Shown here one piece after another: positions 16,228-22,796 of a DNA stretch of 43,414 nucleotides. Both the position numbers and the translations under genes were made by a program. The DNA lies in the NCBI RefSeq assembly GCF_005502465.1, contig NZ_SCOT01000023.1:1-43414 (forward strand). Reading direction: 5' to 3'. The notes under the pieces are model-generated. The model did not search any database and was not told where the DNA came from. It saw only the letters and a list, made by a program, of their open reading frames with translations. The DNA comes from Sphingopyxis sp. L1A2A (GTDB taxonomy: Bacteria; Pseudomonadota; Alphaproteobacteria; Sphingomonadales; Sphingomonadaceae). The stretch's first letter is position 1. Each line of letters begins with the position of its first letter.

Positions 16228-17355
16228 TTAGGCAGTGAGAGTTTCGTAGGCCCAGTCGAGCCACGGGCCGAGCGCTTCGATATCGGCGGTGTCGACGGTC
16301 GCGCCGCACCAGATGCGGAGGCCCGGGGGCGCGTCGCGATAGCCCGCGATGTCGTAGGCTGCGCCTTCCTTGTCGAGCAGGCCCGCGAATTTCTTGATGA
16401 AATCCTCGTCAGCGCCGGCGACCGACAGGCAGACCGAGGTTTTCGAGCGGCTGGCGGGGTCGGCGGCGAGATGGCTCAGCCACTCGCGTTCCGAAACAAT
16501 CTTGTTGAGCGCCGCGGCGTTCGCATCGCTGCGCGCCTTCAACCCTTCGAGACCGCCGAGCGACTTCGCCCATTCGAGCGCAAGGATCGCGTCTTCGACC
16601 GCGAGCATCGACGGCGTGTTGATCGTCTCGCCCTTGAACACGCCTTCGGCCAGCGCGCCCTTGCTGACGAGGCGAAACACCTTCGGCAGCGGCCAGGCGG
16701 GGGTGTAATTCTCAAGCCGTTCGACGGCGCGCGGGCCGAGGATCAGCACGCCATGGCCGCCTTCGCCGCCGAGCACTTTCTGCCAGCTGAAGGTCGCGAC
16801 GTCGATCTTGTCCCATGGCAGGTCGTAGGCGAACACCGCGCTGGTCGCGTCGGCGAAGGACAGACCCTCGCGGCCGTCGGCGATCCAGTCGCCGTTCGGA
16901 ACGCGCACGCCGCTGGTGGTGCCGTTCCAGGTGAAGAGCACATCGTTCGACCAGTCGACCTGCGTCAGGTCGGGCAGCTGGCCGTAATCGGCGCGAATGA
17001 CGGTCGGATCGAGCTTCAACTGCTTCGCGGCATCGGTGACCCAGCCCTCACCGAAGCTCTCCCATGCGAGCGTCGTGACGGGGCGAGCGCCGAGCATTGT
17101 CCACATCGCCATCTCAAAGGCGCCCGTGTCGGAGCCCGGGACAATGCCGATGCGGTGGGTGTCGGGAAGCTGCAGCATCTCGCGCATCAGATCGATGCAA
17201 AGCGCGAGGCGCGTCTTGCCGATCTTGGCGCGATGCGAGCGGCCCAGCGATTCAGTTTGGAGTTTTTCGGGGGTCCAGACCGGCGGCTTTGCGCAGGGGC
17301 CGGAGGAGAAATAGGGGCGCGCAGGGCGCAATACAGGCGTCGGCACTTCAGTCAT
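16228..17355 (-). CDS. serC: Phosphoserine aminotransferase
   Basis: PLP enzyme that converts 3-phosphohydroxypyruvate and glutamate to phosphoserine. The 375-residue product has the alphaproteobacterial form: PYFSSGPCAKPP (14-25), SHRAKIGK (40-47), GIVPGSDTGAFEMAMW (70-85), FTWNGTTSGV and the PLP lysine Lys193 in SWQKVLGGEGGHG. ATG 17355 has AAGGAGAG six bases upstream; the frame continues to 17505 through the leader and promoter. The Shine-Dalgarno lies inside a hairpin of the serC-type RNA leader, so translation may be regulated. serA follows on the same strand. Confidence 0.95.
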   Translation of the reverse strand: MTEVPTPVLRPARPYFSSGPCAKPPVWTPEKLQTESLGRSHRAKIGKTRLALCIDLMREMLQLPDTHRIGIVPGSDTGAFEMAMWTMLGARPVTTLAWESFGEGWVTDAAKQLKLDPTVIRADYGQLPDLTQVDWSNDVLFTWNGTTSGVRVPNGDWIADGREGLSFADATSAVFAYDLPWDKIDVATFSWQKVLGGEGGHGVLILGPRAVERLENYTPAWPLPKVFRLVSKGALAEGVFKGETINTPSMLAVEDAILALEWAKSLGGLEGLKARSDANAAALNKIVSEREWLSHLAADPASRSKTSVCLSVAGADEDFIKKFAGLLDKEGAAYDIAGYRDAPPGLRIWCGATVDTADIEALGPWLDWAYETLTA

Positions 17356-17356
17356 G

Positions 17357-17402
17357 TAGTCTCTCCTTGCAGAGAGCTCGCGCGGCGTTGGGACCGCGTG
17401 GC
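17357..17402 (-). ncRNA. serC-type RNA leader (two hairpins, second contains the ribosome binding site)
   Basis: On the minus strand, hairpin 1 is CGCGGTCCCAACGCCGCG (17381-17398, 5-bp GC stem). Hairpin 2 is CTCTCTGCAAGGAGAG (17361-17376), a stem capped by a GCAA GNRA tetraloop, and its 3' arm is the AAGGAGAG ribosome binding site. The start codon is five bases beyond. This layout matches the serC leader motif described upstream of serC-serA in alphaproteobacteria. The ligand or regulator of that motif is, to my knowledge, unsettled. Confidence 0.8.
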
Positions 17403-17411
17403 CCGGCGCCG

Positions 17412-17439
17412 CGTTTAGGGGCGGAGGCGCAACTGTCAA
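17412..17439 (-). promoter_or_regulatory. serC: Candidate serC promoter
   Basis: On the minus strand a perfect TTGACA (17434-17439) is followed after 16 bases by TAAACG (17412-17417). Transcription would start near 17405, just before hairpin 1 of the RNA leader, giving a leader of about 50 bases. The -10 box is weak; the position relative to the leader is the main support. Confidence 0.55.
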
Positions 17440-17525
17440 ACAAATTGCATGGACCGCGCGAAATTTTCGGCGAGCTGAGCCAAAGTTAAACAGCTTGTTA
17501 ACCATCTTGTCGGTATTTTGACGCC

Positions 17526-18227
17526 ATGTCGATCCCGACCGTCTTGCAGCCCCGGATCCTGATCGCCGCGACCGCAGCGCTGGCGCTGTCGGCCTGTTTC
17601 GGCAGCCCCGACGTGATGAAGCGCGGCGATCCCAAACGCCCCGCTGCCAGTGCGCCGAAGCGTCCGCAAATTGCGCCGACGCCGTCCTTTACCAGCGCCG
17701 AAGCGCAACAATGCGCGTTCGAGCTGAAGCAGGCCGGGGTGCGCTTTACCCCGCTTGCCAATCAGGATCATGGCGGCGGGTGCAGTTCGATCGACTCGGT
17801 CAAGCTGCTCGACATCGGCACCCCGACGACCAACCTTGGCGCGATGACCTGTCCGCTGGCGAAGAGCTTTGCCGGCTGGGCTCAATTTGCGGTAAAGCCC
17901 GCGGCGCGGAAATATTTCGGGCAGGACGTCGTCAAGATCGAGACCTTTGGTACGTACAGCTGCCGCAACATTTACGGCGGTCGCTCGGGCCGTCTGTCGC
18001 AGCATGCCTATTCGAACGCCGTCGATGTGTCAGGCTTTGTGCTCGCCGACGGGCGGCGGATCATGCTCGACGGCGGGTGGAAGGGCGACAAGGCATCGCA
18101 GGATTTCCTCCGCGCGCTGCACAAATCGGGCTGCCGCCGCTTTGGTACCGTGCTCGGGCCGGATTATAACGCCGCGCATTACAATCATTTTCACTTCGAC
18201 ATGAGCGGCAACGGATATTGCCGCTGA
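17526..18227 (+). CDS. Extensin-like C-terminal domain lipoprotein
   Basis: The 233-residue product has a type II signal with lipobox LSAC (lipid Cys24), a Pro/Lys-rich linker, and then an extensin-like C domain. Histidines fit the M15/LAS-type metal site: SQHAYSNAVDVSGF (His160, Asp167) and HYNHFHFDM (His221, His223). Cysteines at 63, 86, 109, 146, 203 and 232 could form disulphides, which fits an exported protein. The fold suggests a peptidoglycan-acting D,D- or L,D-peptidase-like role, but activity is not established for this family. It is divergent from serC. Confidence 0.82.
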   Translation: MSIPTVLQPRILIAATAALALSACFGSPDVMKRGDPKRPAASAPKRPQIAPTPSFTSAEAQQCAFELKQAGVRFTPLANQDHGGGCSSIDSVKLLDIGTPTTNLGAMTCPLAKSFAGWAQFAVKPAARKYFGQDVVKIETFGTYSCRNIYGGRSGRLSQHAYSNAVDVSGFVLADGRRIMLDGGWKGDKASQDFLRALHKSGCRRFGTVLGPDYNAAHYNHFHFDMSGNGYCR

Positions 18228-18275
18228 CGCACGCCCGTCTTGGCAAAGTCACGCGAAACGGGTAGCCGCTCGTTA

Positions 18276-19151
18276 ATGGCCGAAGATAAACAACCCCATC
18301 GTTCGCGTTTCCACAAAGCCAAGGACGACGCAAAGTTCGCCAAGCAGGCGACGACCACCCCGCAGACCGCGAGCGCCGCGTACAAGCTGGCGTTTCAGGA
18401 CAATGACTTCCTGCTGCGCGAAGACTTGCGCCCGGTGCGTTTTCAGCTCGAGCTGCTCAAACCCGAGTTGCTGCTCGACGAGGCGAAAATCGAATCGATG
18501 CTCGTCATCTATGGGTCGGCGCGGATTCCCGAGCCCGAACAGGCCGACGCGCTCGAAGCCGCGGCGACCGACGATACGACGCGCACCATTGCGCGCCGCC
18601 TGAAAGCCAAGGCAAAATATTATGAAGAAGCGCGCAAGCTGGCGCGGCTGGCGAGCCAGGTGCCGCCCGACGAAAACGGCTGCCGCCATTTCGTCGTGTG
18701 CTCGGGGGGCGGGCCGTCGATCATGGAAGCGGCGAATCGCGGCGCTGATGATGTCGGCAAGGAATCGGTCGGGCTCAACATCGTGTTGCCGCACGAACAG
18801 GCGCCGAACCGGTTCGTCACCCCCGATCTCAGCTTCCAGTTTCACTATTTCGCGCTGCGCAAGATGCACTTCCTGCTTCGTGCCCGCGCGGTGTGTGTGT
18901 TCCCCGGCGGCTTCGGTACGTTCGACGAGATGTTCGAGCTGCTAACCTTGATCCAGACCGGCAAGATCAAGCCGATCCCGATCGTCCTGTTCGGCAAGGA
19001 GTTCTGGGAGCGCGTCGTCAATTTCGACGCGCTGGTCGAAGAGGGCGTAGTCAGCGCGCGCGACCTGGGGCTGTTCAAATTTGTCGAGACCGCTGACGAG
19101 GCGTGGGCGATCGTGCAGGATTTCTACGCGAATATCGAAGAGCAGGGGTAA
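18276..19151 (+). CDS. LOG-family protein (TIGR00730-type Rossmann fold)
   Basis: A 291-residue protein with the two LOG signatures: CSGGGPSIMEAANRGA (142-157) and PGGFGTFDE (210-218), the latter the PGGxGTxxE motif. Characterised LOG proteins release free cytokinin bases from nucleoside 5'-monophosphates; in bacteria most act as general nucleotide 5'-monophosphate nucleosidases. It is longer than the plant-type enzyme because of a charged N-terminal extension of about 70 residues. A TTG at 18240 could extend the frame by 12 residues, but ATG 18276 is preferred. It follows the extensin-like gene closely on the same strand. Confidence 0.85.
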   Translation: MAEDKQPHRSRFHKAKDDAKFAKQATTTPQTASAAYKLAFQDNDFLLREDLRPVRFQLELLKPELLLDEAKIESMLVIYGSARIPEPEQADALEAAATDDTTRTIARRLKAKAKYYEEARKLARLASQVPPDENGCRHFVVCSGGGPSIMEAANRGADDVGKESVGLNIVLPHEQAPNRFVTPDLSFQFHYFALRKMHFLLRARAVCVFPGGFGTFDEMFELLTLIQTGKIKPIPIVLFGKEFWERVVNFDALVEEGVVSARDLGLFKFVETADEAWAIVQDFYANIEEQG

Positions 19152-19158
19152 TCATTTT

Positions 19159-19333
19159 CCTTCCCCATGATGGGGGAGGCAGCGAGACTTGCGAACTTGT
19201 TCGCTAGTCGCAGCGGTGGGGGTGGTCTCTCGGCCTGCGATGACCGTTCAAGGACGCATCCGCACCCCCATCCAACTTCGCCTAATCGCTCCGCGATAAG
19301 GCTGCGTATCCTTCCCCCATCAAGGGGGAAGGG
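19159..19333. repeat. Long palindromic intergenic repeat, D type
   Basis: About 175 bases between two convergent genes. The end arms are CCTTCCCCATGATGGGGGAGG and CCTTCCCCCATCAAGGGGGAAGG. Internal words TAGTCGCAGCGGTGGGGGTG and CTGCGTATCCTTC match the copy at 14373-14527. Confidence 0.82.
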
Positions 19334-19335
19334 CG

Positions 19336-19761
19336 CTATTTCGACTGCGTTTCCAGATACAGGATCAACGCCTTGCGGTCCGCGGCGTCGATAACCCCGG
19401 CAAACGCCATCCGCGTTCCGGGTACCGCCTTCATCGGCGCCTCAAGATAGCTGTCGAGGGCGGCTTCGTCCCAGACGCCGCCCTTGGCCTTCATCGCGCC
19501 CGAATAGGAAAAATCGGGCTTCGCCGCGACCGCGGCGCCGACGACGCCGTGCAGATTGGGGCCGATGCCGTTGCGGCCGCCTTGGTCGACCGTGTGGCAG
19601 GCGACGCAGCGTTTAAAGACCTGCTCGCCCATCGCCGCGGTCGGCGCGACCACCGCTGCGGGCGCGGCGTCAGCACTCGCGCCGTCGGCGGTCGGGGTTT
19701 CGCTCTTGCCGCAGCTGGCGAGGGCGAAGGCGCCCGCCAGCAGGACGGGCGCGATCCGCAT
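19336..19761 (-). CDS. Lipoprotein c-type cytochrome
   Basis: A 141-residue monoheme cytochrome c. The signal peptide carries a lipobox ALASC (lipid Cys17), so the protein is probably membrane-anchored in the periplasm. The heme site is CVACH (52-56) and the axial Met is Met118 in GTRMAFAG. The class I fold words GIGPNLHGVVG and FSYSGAMKAKGG are present. The start codon shares one base with the stop of the upstream cytochrome gene (TAATG), so the two are coupled. The open frame continuing to 20496 is only a shadow of that second gene. Likely an electron carrier to a terminal oxidase; partner unknown. Confidence 0.92.
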   Translation of the reverse strand: MRIAPVLLAGAFALASCGKSETPTADGASADAAPAAVVAPTAAMGEQVFKRCVACHTVDQGGRNGIGPNLHGVVGAAVAAKPDFSYSGAMKAKGGVWDEAALDSYLEAPMKAVPGTRMAFAGVIDAADRKALILYLETQSK

Positions 19762-20408
19762 TATTGCTTGGCAGCGGCCGGGGCGGGGGTTGCCGCGGCA
19801 GCATCGGCGGCGGGCGCCGCGGCGGCGCCTTCTGCGGGGGCAGCCGCATCGCCTTCGGCCGGGGCAGCGCCTTCGGCGGGCGCGGCGGCTTCGGGTGCGG
19901 GCAGCGGCAGGTTCGAACCCTGGCTGTTCATGTAAACGATCAGGTTGGCGCGATCTTCGGCGCTGCTGAGGCCGGCAAACGACATTTTGGTGCCGGGCGC
20001 ATATTTGCGCGGGCTGGCGAGCCATGCGTCCATGCCTTCGAAATCCCAGTTGCCGGCAACACCCTTCAGCGCGTCCGAATAGGCGAAGCCCGCGACATGG
20101 CCGTGCGGCTTGCCGAGGGCACCCCACAGATTCGGACCGATGCCGTTGGCGCCGCCCGAGGCAATGGTGTGGCACGCGGCGCATTTGGCGAATACCGCTT
20201 CGCCCTTCACCGGATCGGCGGCGGCGAGCAGGTTGGCGATCGGCACCGCAGCGGCGCCACCGGCGCCGGCTTCGGCATCTTCGATCGGGAAACCGGGCTT
20301 TTCCGGGTTGTGGCCGGCGAACAACATGCTCGACCCGATGGTCAGGCCCAGCGCGCAAATGCCGGCAAACAAAACCCATCCGGCAATAGTGTTGTTGCGA
20401 TTGTCCAT
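19761..20408 (-). CDS. Membrane-anchored c-type cytochrome, CycM-like
   Basis: A 215-residue monoheme cytochrome with an uncleaved N-terminal membrane helix (about residues 9-31). The heme motif is CAACH (76-80) with axial Met142 in GTKMSFAG. The core resembles CycM or cytochrome c552-type carriers that connect the bc1 complex to terminal oxidases. The C-terminal 45 residues are a low-complexity Ala/Pro/Glu tail with repeated APAEG units. It precedes and overlaps the lipoprotein cytochrome by one base. The two look like paralogues with different anchors, a helix and a lipid. Divergent from pheA. Confidence 0.92.
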   Translation of the reverse strand: MDNRNNTIAGWVLFAGICALGLTIGSSMLFAGHNPEKPGFPIEDAEAGAGGAAAVPIANLLAAADPVKGEAVFAKCAACHTIASGGANGIGPNLWGALGKPHGHVAGFAYSDALKGVAGNWDFEGMDAWLASPRKYAPGTKMSFAGLSSAEDRANLIVYMNSQGSNLPLPAPEAAAPAEGAAPAEGDAAAPAEGAAAAPAADAAAATPAPAAAKQ

Positions 20409-20587
20409 GCTCTTGCAGCCCCGTTAGCTGGCGCCCGCTTGCCGGACGCATATCTGATTTGGACGCTCCCTTACTGGGGCGGCGACGGCGGCGCAAGGGG
20501 AGGAATCGGCGAGCGCGACGGGATGCGCCGGTTGCGCGGCTGCGGCCCGGCGGCTATGCGCCGCGGCTCCAACGTGGGAAGGCAATC

Positions 20588-21481
20588 ATGGGCAGTTATT
20601 CGGCTTCGGCACAGCATCTGGTCGACGATATGCGAGTGGCGGCGCTCGCCCAGCCCGCGCGCGGGCTTGCCTTTCAGGGCGCGCCCGGCGCCAACAGCGA
20701 CCTGGCAGCGCGCGAATATGACCCGGATTCGCTGCCGCTGCCCTGCTATGCCTTTCAGGACGCGATCGACGCGGTGCGCGATGGCCGTGTCGACCGCGCG
20801 ATCATCCCGATCGAAAACAGCCTGCACGGCCGCGTCGCCGACATTCATTTCCTGCTCCCCGAATCCGGGCTGTCGATCGTCGGCGAGCATTTCCTGCCGA
20901 TCCGTTACGGGCTGATGAGCCGCGACCTCGGCCCGGTGACGCGCGCGATGAGCCATGAACAGGCGCTGGGCCAGTGCCGCCACTGGCTGCGCGCCAACAA
21001 TATCGCGCCCGTCGCGCACAGCGACACCGCGGGCGCCGCGGCGTGGGTCGCCGACAGCGACGAGGTCGGGCTGGCCGCGCTGGCGCCGCCGCACGCGGCC
21101 GAACTTTACGGGCTGACGCTGCACGGCACCGGCATGGAGGATGCCGACCATAATATGACGCGCTTTGTCGTGCTGGCGCGCGAACCGCTCGCCGATTTCG
21201 CGGCGATAGCAGGCCCGGTGATGACCACTTTCATGTTCGAGGTGAAGAATATCCCCGCGGCGCTGTACAAAGCGCTCGGCGGCTTCGCGACCAATGGCGT
21301 CAACATGACCAAGCTGGAAAGCTATCAGACCGGTGGCAGCTTTGCCGCGACGCAATTCTACGCCGACATCGTCGGCGCGCCCGGCGACGAGCGGATCGAC
21401 CGCGCGCTCGAGGAGCTGGATTTCCAGACCAAGTCGCTGCGGCTGCTCGGCACCTACGCGCAGGCGCGGCTGCGGCCCTGA
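20588..21481 (+). CDS. pheA: Prephenate dehydratase
   Basis: Converts prephenate to phenylpyruvate in phenylalanine synthesis. This is a monofunctional 297-residue form without chorismate mutase. The catalytic domain carries FQGAPGANS (29-37), IPIENSLHGRV (73-83) and the TRF motif NMTRFVVL (189-196). A C-terminal ACT domain (about 210-290) has GVNMTKLESYQTGG in place of the usual ESRP-type motif that binds phenylalanine, so feedback details may differ. ATG 20588 follows GGGAAGG; the frame extends upstream to 20459 without a better start. The stop is seven bases from the convergent phosphatidyltransferase gene. Confidence 0.93.
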   Translation: MGSYSASAQHLVDDMRVAALAQPARGLAFQGAPGANSDLAAREYDPDSLPLPCYAFQDAIDAVRDGRVDRAIIPIENSLHGRVADIHFLLPESGLSIVGEHFLPIRYGLMSRDLGPVTRAMSHEQALGQCRHWLRANNIAPVAHSDTAGAAAWVADSDEVGLAALAPPHAAELYGLTLHGTGMEDADHNMTRFVVLAREPLADFAAIAGPVMTTFMFEVKNIPAALYKALGGFATNGVNMTKLESYQTGGSFAATQFYADIVGAPGDERIDRALEELDFQTKSLRLLGTYAQARLRP

Positions 21482-21488
21482 ACTTTAT

Positions 21489-22163
21489 TCAGCCGCCGCG
21501 GCGGCGCAGCATCCGTGCGGTCGCCGACGTCTGGACGATGAACAGCGTCACCAGGATGCTCGACACGACCAGCGCGAACAGGTCGAAGGGCGAGAAATTG
21601 GTGCCGCGAATGTCGGCGCCGCCGACGATCGGCATCGCGATCGTCATCGCCATCAACATCAGCCGCAACTCGGTCGGCCCGCCCGCCATATAGGACAGGC
21701 GAAATTCGCCGACGACCTTGGCGGCGATGAAGGTGTGGATCGACAACAGGAAATAACCGATCACCGCCATCAGCGCGACATCGAAGCGCATATAGGGGCT
21801 CATCCCGATCGCGCTGACCATCAACAGCGTCGCCAGCGCGTCGACGCTATGATCGACGAAATAGCCGTAATTGGGGCGTTCGATCTGGCGCCAGCGCGCT
21901 AGGCTGCCGTCGAGCGAGTCGCCGAACCAGTTGACCACATAGCCCGCCAGGCACAGGCCGAGCCATTCGCTGTCGATCCAGCTGAGCAAATACCCCGCCG
22001 CGACCATGACCGCGCCGGCAAAGCCCAGCGCGGTGAGCTGGTCGGGGGTCACCCATTGCGGCAACCGCGGACAGATCCAGTTGAGCAGGCGGCGTTCGCC
22101 GCGCGCCAGGATATTCTGCTGGATACGGACCGGCGCCTGCGCGACGGGCTGAAACTTGCTCAT
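21489..22163 (-). CDS. CDP-alcohol phosphatidyltransferase family membrane protein
   Basis: Integral-membrane enzyme of 224 residues that transfers a phosphoalcohol from a CDP-linked donor, probably in phospholipid synthesis. The catalytic motif is DSLDGSLAR (82-90), then G100, D104 and D108. Nine residues separate the Arg from Gly100, where the standard pattern has eight. About six membrane helices are predictable. ATG 22163 follows AAAGGG; the frame to 22211 is less likely. Donor and acceptor cannot be told; PgsA- and PssA-type specific residues were not recognised. Confidence 0.85.
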   Translation of the reverse strand: MSKFQPVAQAPVRIQQNILARGERRLLNWICPRLPQWVTPDQLTALGFAGAVMVAAGYLLSWIDSEWLGLCLAGYVVNWFGDSLDGSLARWRQIERPNYGYFVDHSVDALATLLMVSAIGMSPYMRFDVALMAVIGYFLLSIHTFIAAKVVGEFRLSYMAGGPTELRLMLMAMTIAMPIVGGADIRGTNFSPFDLFALVVSSILVTLFIVQTSATARMLRRRGG

Positions 22164-22177
22164 GAAAACCCTTTGTT

Positions 22178-22201
22178 GCTGGCTGTCATATAATCGCCAG
22201 C
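22178..22201 (-). promoter_or_regulatory. Dyad over a possible promoter of the phosphatidyltransferase gene
   Basis: GCTGGC (22178-22183) and GCCAGC (22196-22201) are perfect 6-bp inverted arms around an AT-rich 12-base centre that reads GATTATATGACA on the minus strand. The centre holds a -10-like TATATG. No convincing -35 was found. It starts 14 bases upstream of the chosen start codon. Confidence 0.3.
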
Positions 22202-22304
22202 CGAATGTCATCGGATCGTCATAGAACGAAAGTTGCGGGCGCGAAAGGGCGGCCCTGTCGGTGCGGCGCGCCGGGGCGTCGGCCAGACGCTGTTTGGGCG
22301 GGAT

Positions 22305-22796
22305 CTAGTCCCGCCAGGGACCGATTTCACCGACTTCGCCGATGATGCGGTAACGGACGGCATCATCGACCCAGGCGACTTCCCACATCGGGGCGGGGCG
22401 CGCCCATTCGCCGACGACGAACAGCGGCATCCGGTTGGCGGCAACGAACGCCAGGTCGTCGGCGGTGGGACCGGGGACGGTGGTTTCGGACCGCTGGTGC
22501 AGCCGGACGACCGCGAGCGTGCCTTGCGGCGGGGCGGGCAGCGACTGACGCGCCGGAAAACCGACGCTGACCGCGATCATCGGAAAACCCTTGTCATCGC
22601 GGCCGATCAGCAACACCTTGTCGGCGGTAGCGATCGGCCCGCCGACCGGGCGCCCGGCGACCTTGCGCCCGGCAATCGCGGCAAATTCGCGCAGATCGGT
22701 GTCGGCGACCGGCGCAACGGCGCTCGTCGCCGCGGCAGGGGGCGCAGCAACGGGATCCGCGGCCAGCGCCGCCACGAACAGCAGTGCCGCGATCAA
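22305..22796 (-). CDS. Small exported protein with a JAB/DUF4329-like pattern, coupled to polA
   Basis: A 163-residue protein with an N-terminal signal-like segment (MIAALLFVAALAADPVA) and an Ala/Pro-rich linker. Its start is TTG at 22796, overlapping the polA stop as TTGA, so it is probably translated by coupling. Residues about 94-140 (VRLHQRSET, then PTADDLAFVAANRMPLFVV) resemble the layout of JAB-like DUF4329 domains, in which HTH..PS..D precedes a strand reading P-x-xVV. Here the metal-binding HxH is replaced by LHQR. If the match is real, the site is probably degenerate. Function unknown. Confidence 0.65.
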   Translation of the reverse strand: MIAALLFVAALAADPVAAPPAAATSAVAPVADTDLREFAAIAGRKVAGRPVGGPIATADKVLLIGRDDKGFPMIAVSVGFPARQSLPAPPQGTLAVVRLHQRSETTVPGPTADDLAFVAANRMPLFVVGEWARPAPMWEVAWVDDAVRYRIIGEVGEIGPWRD

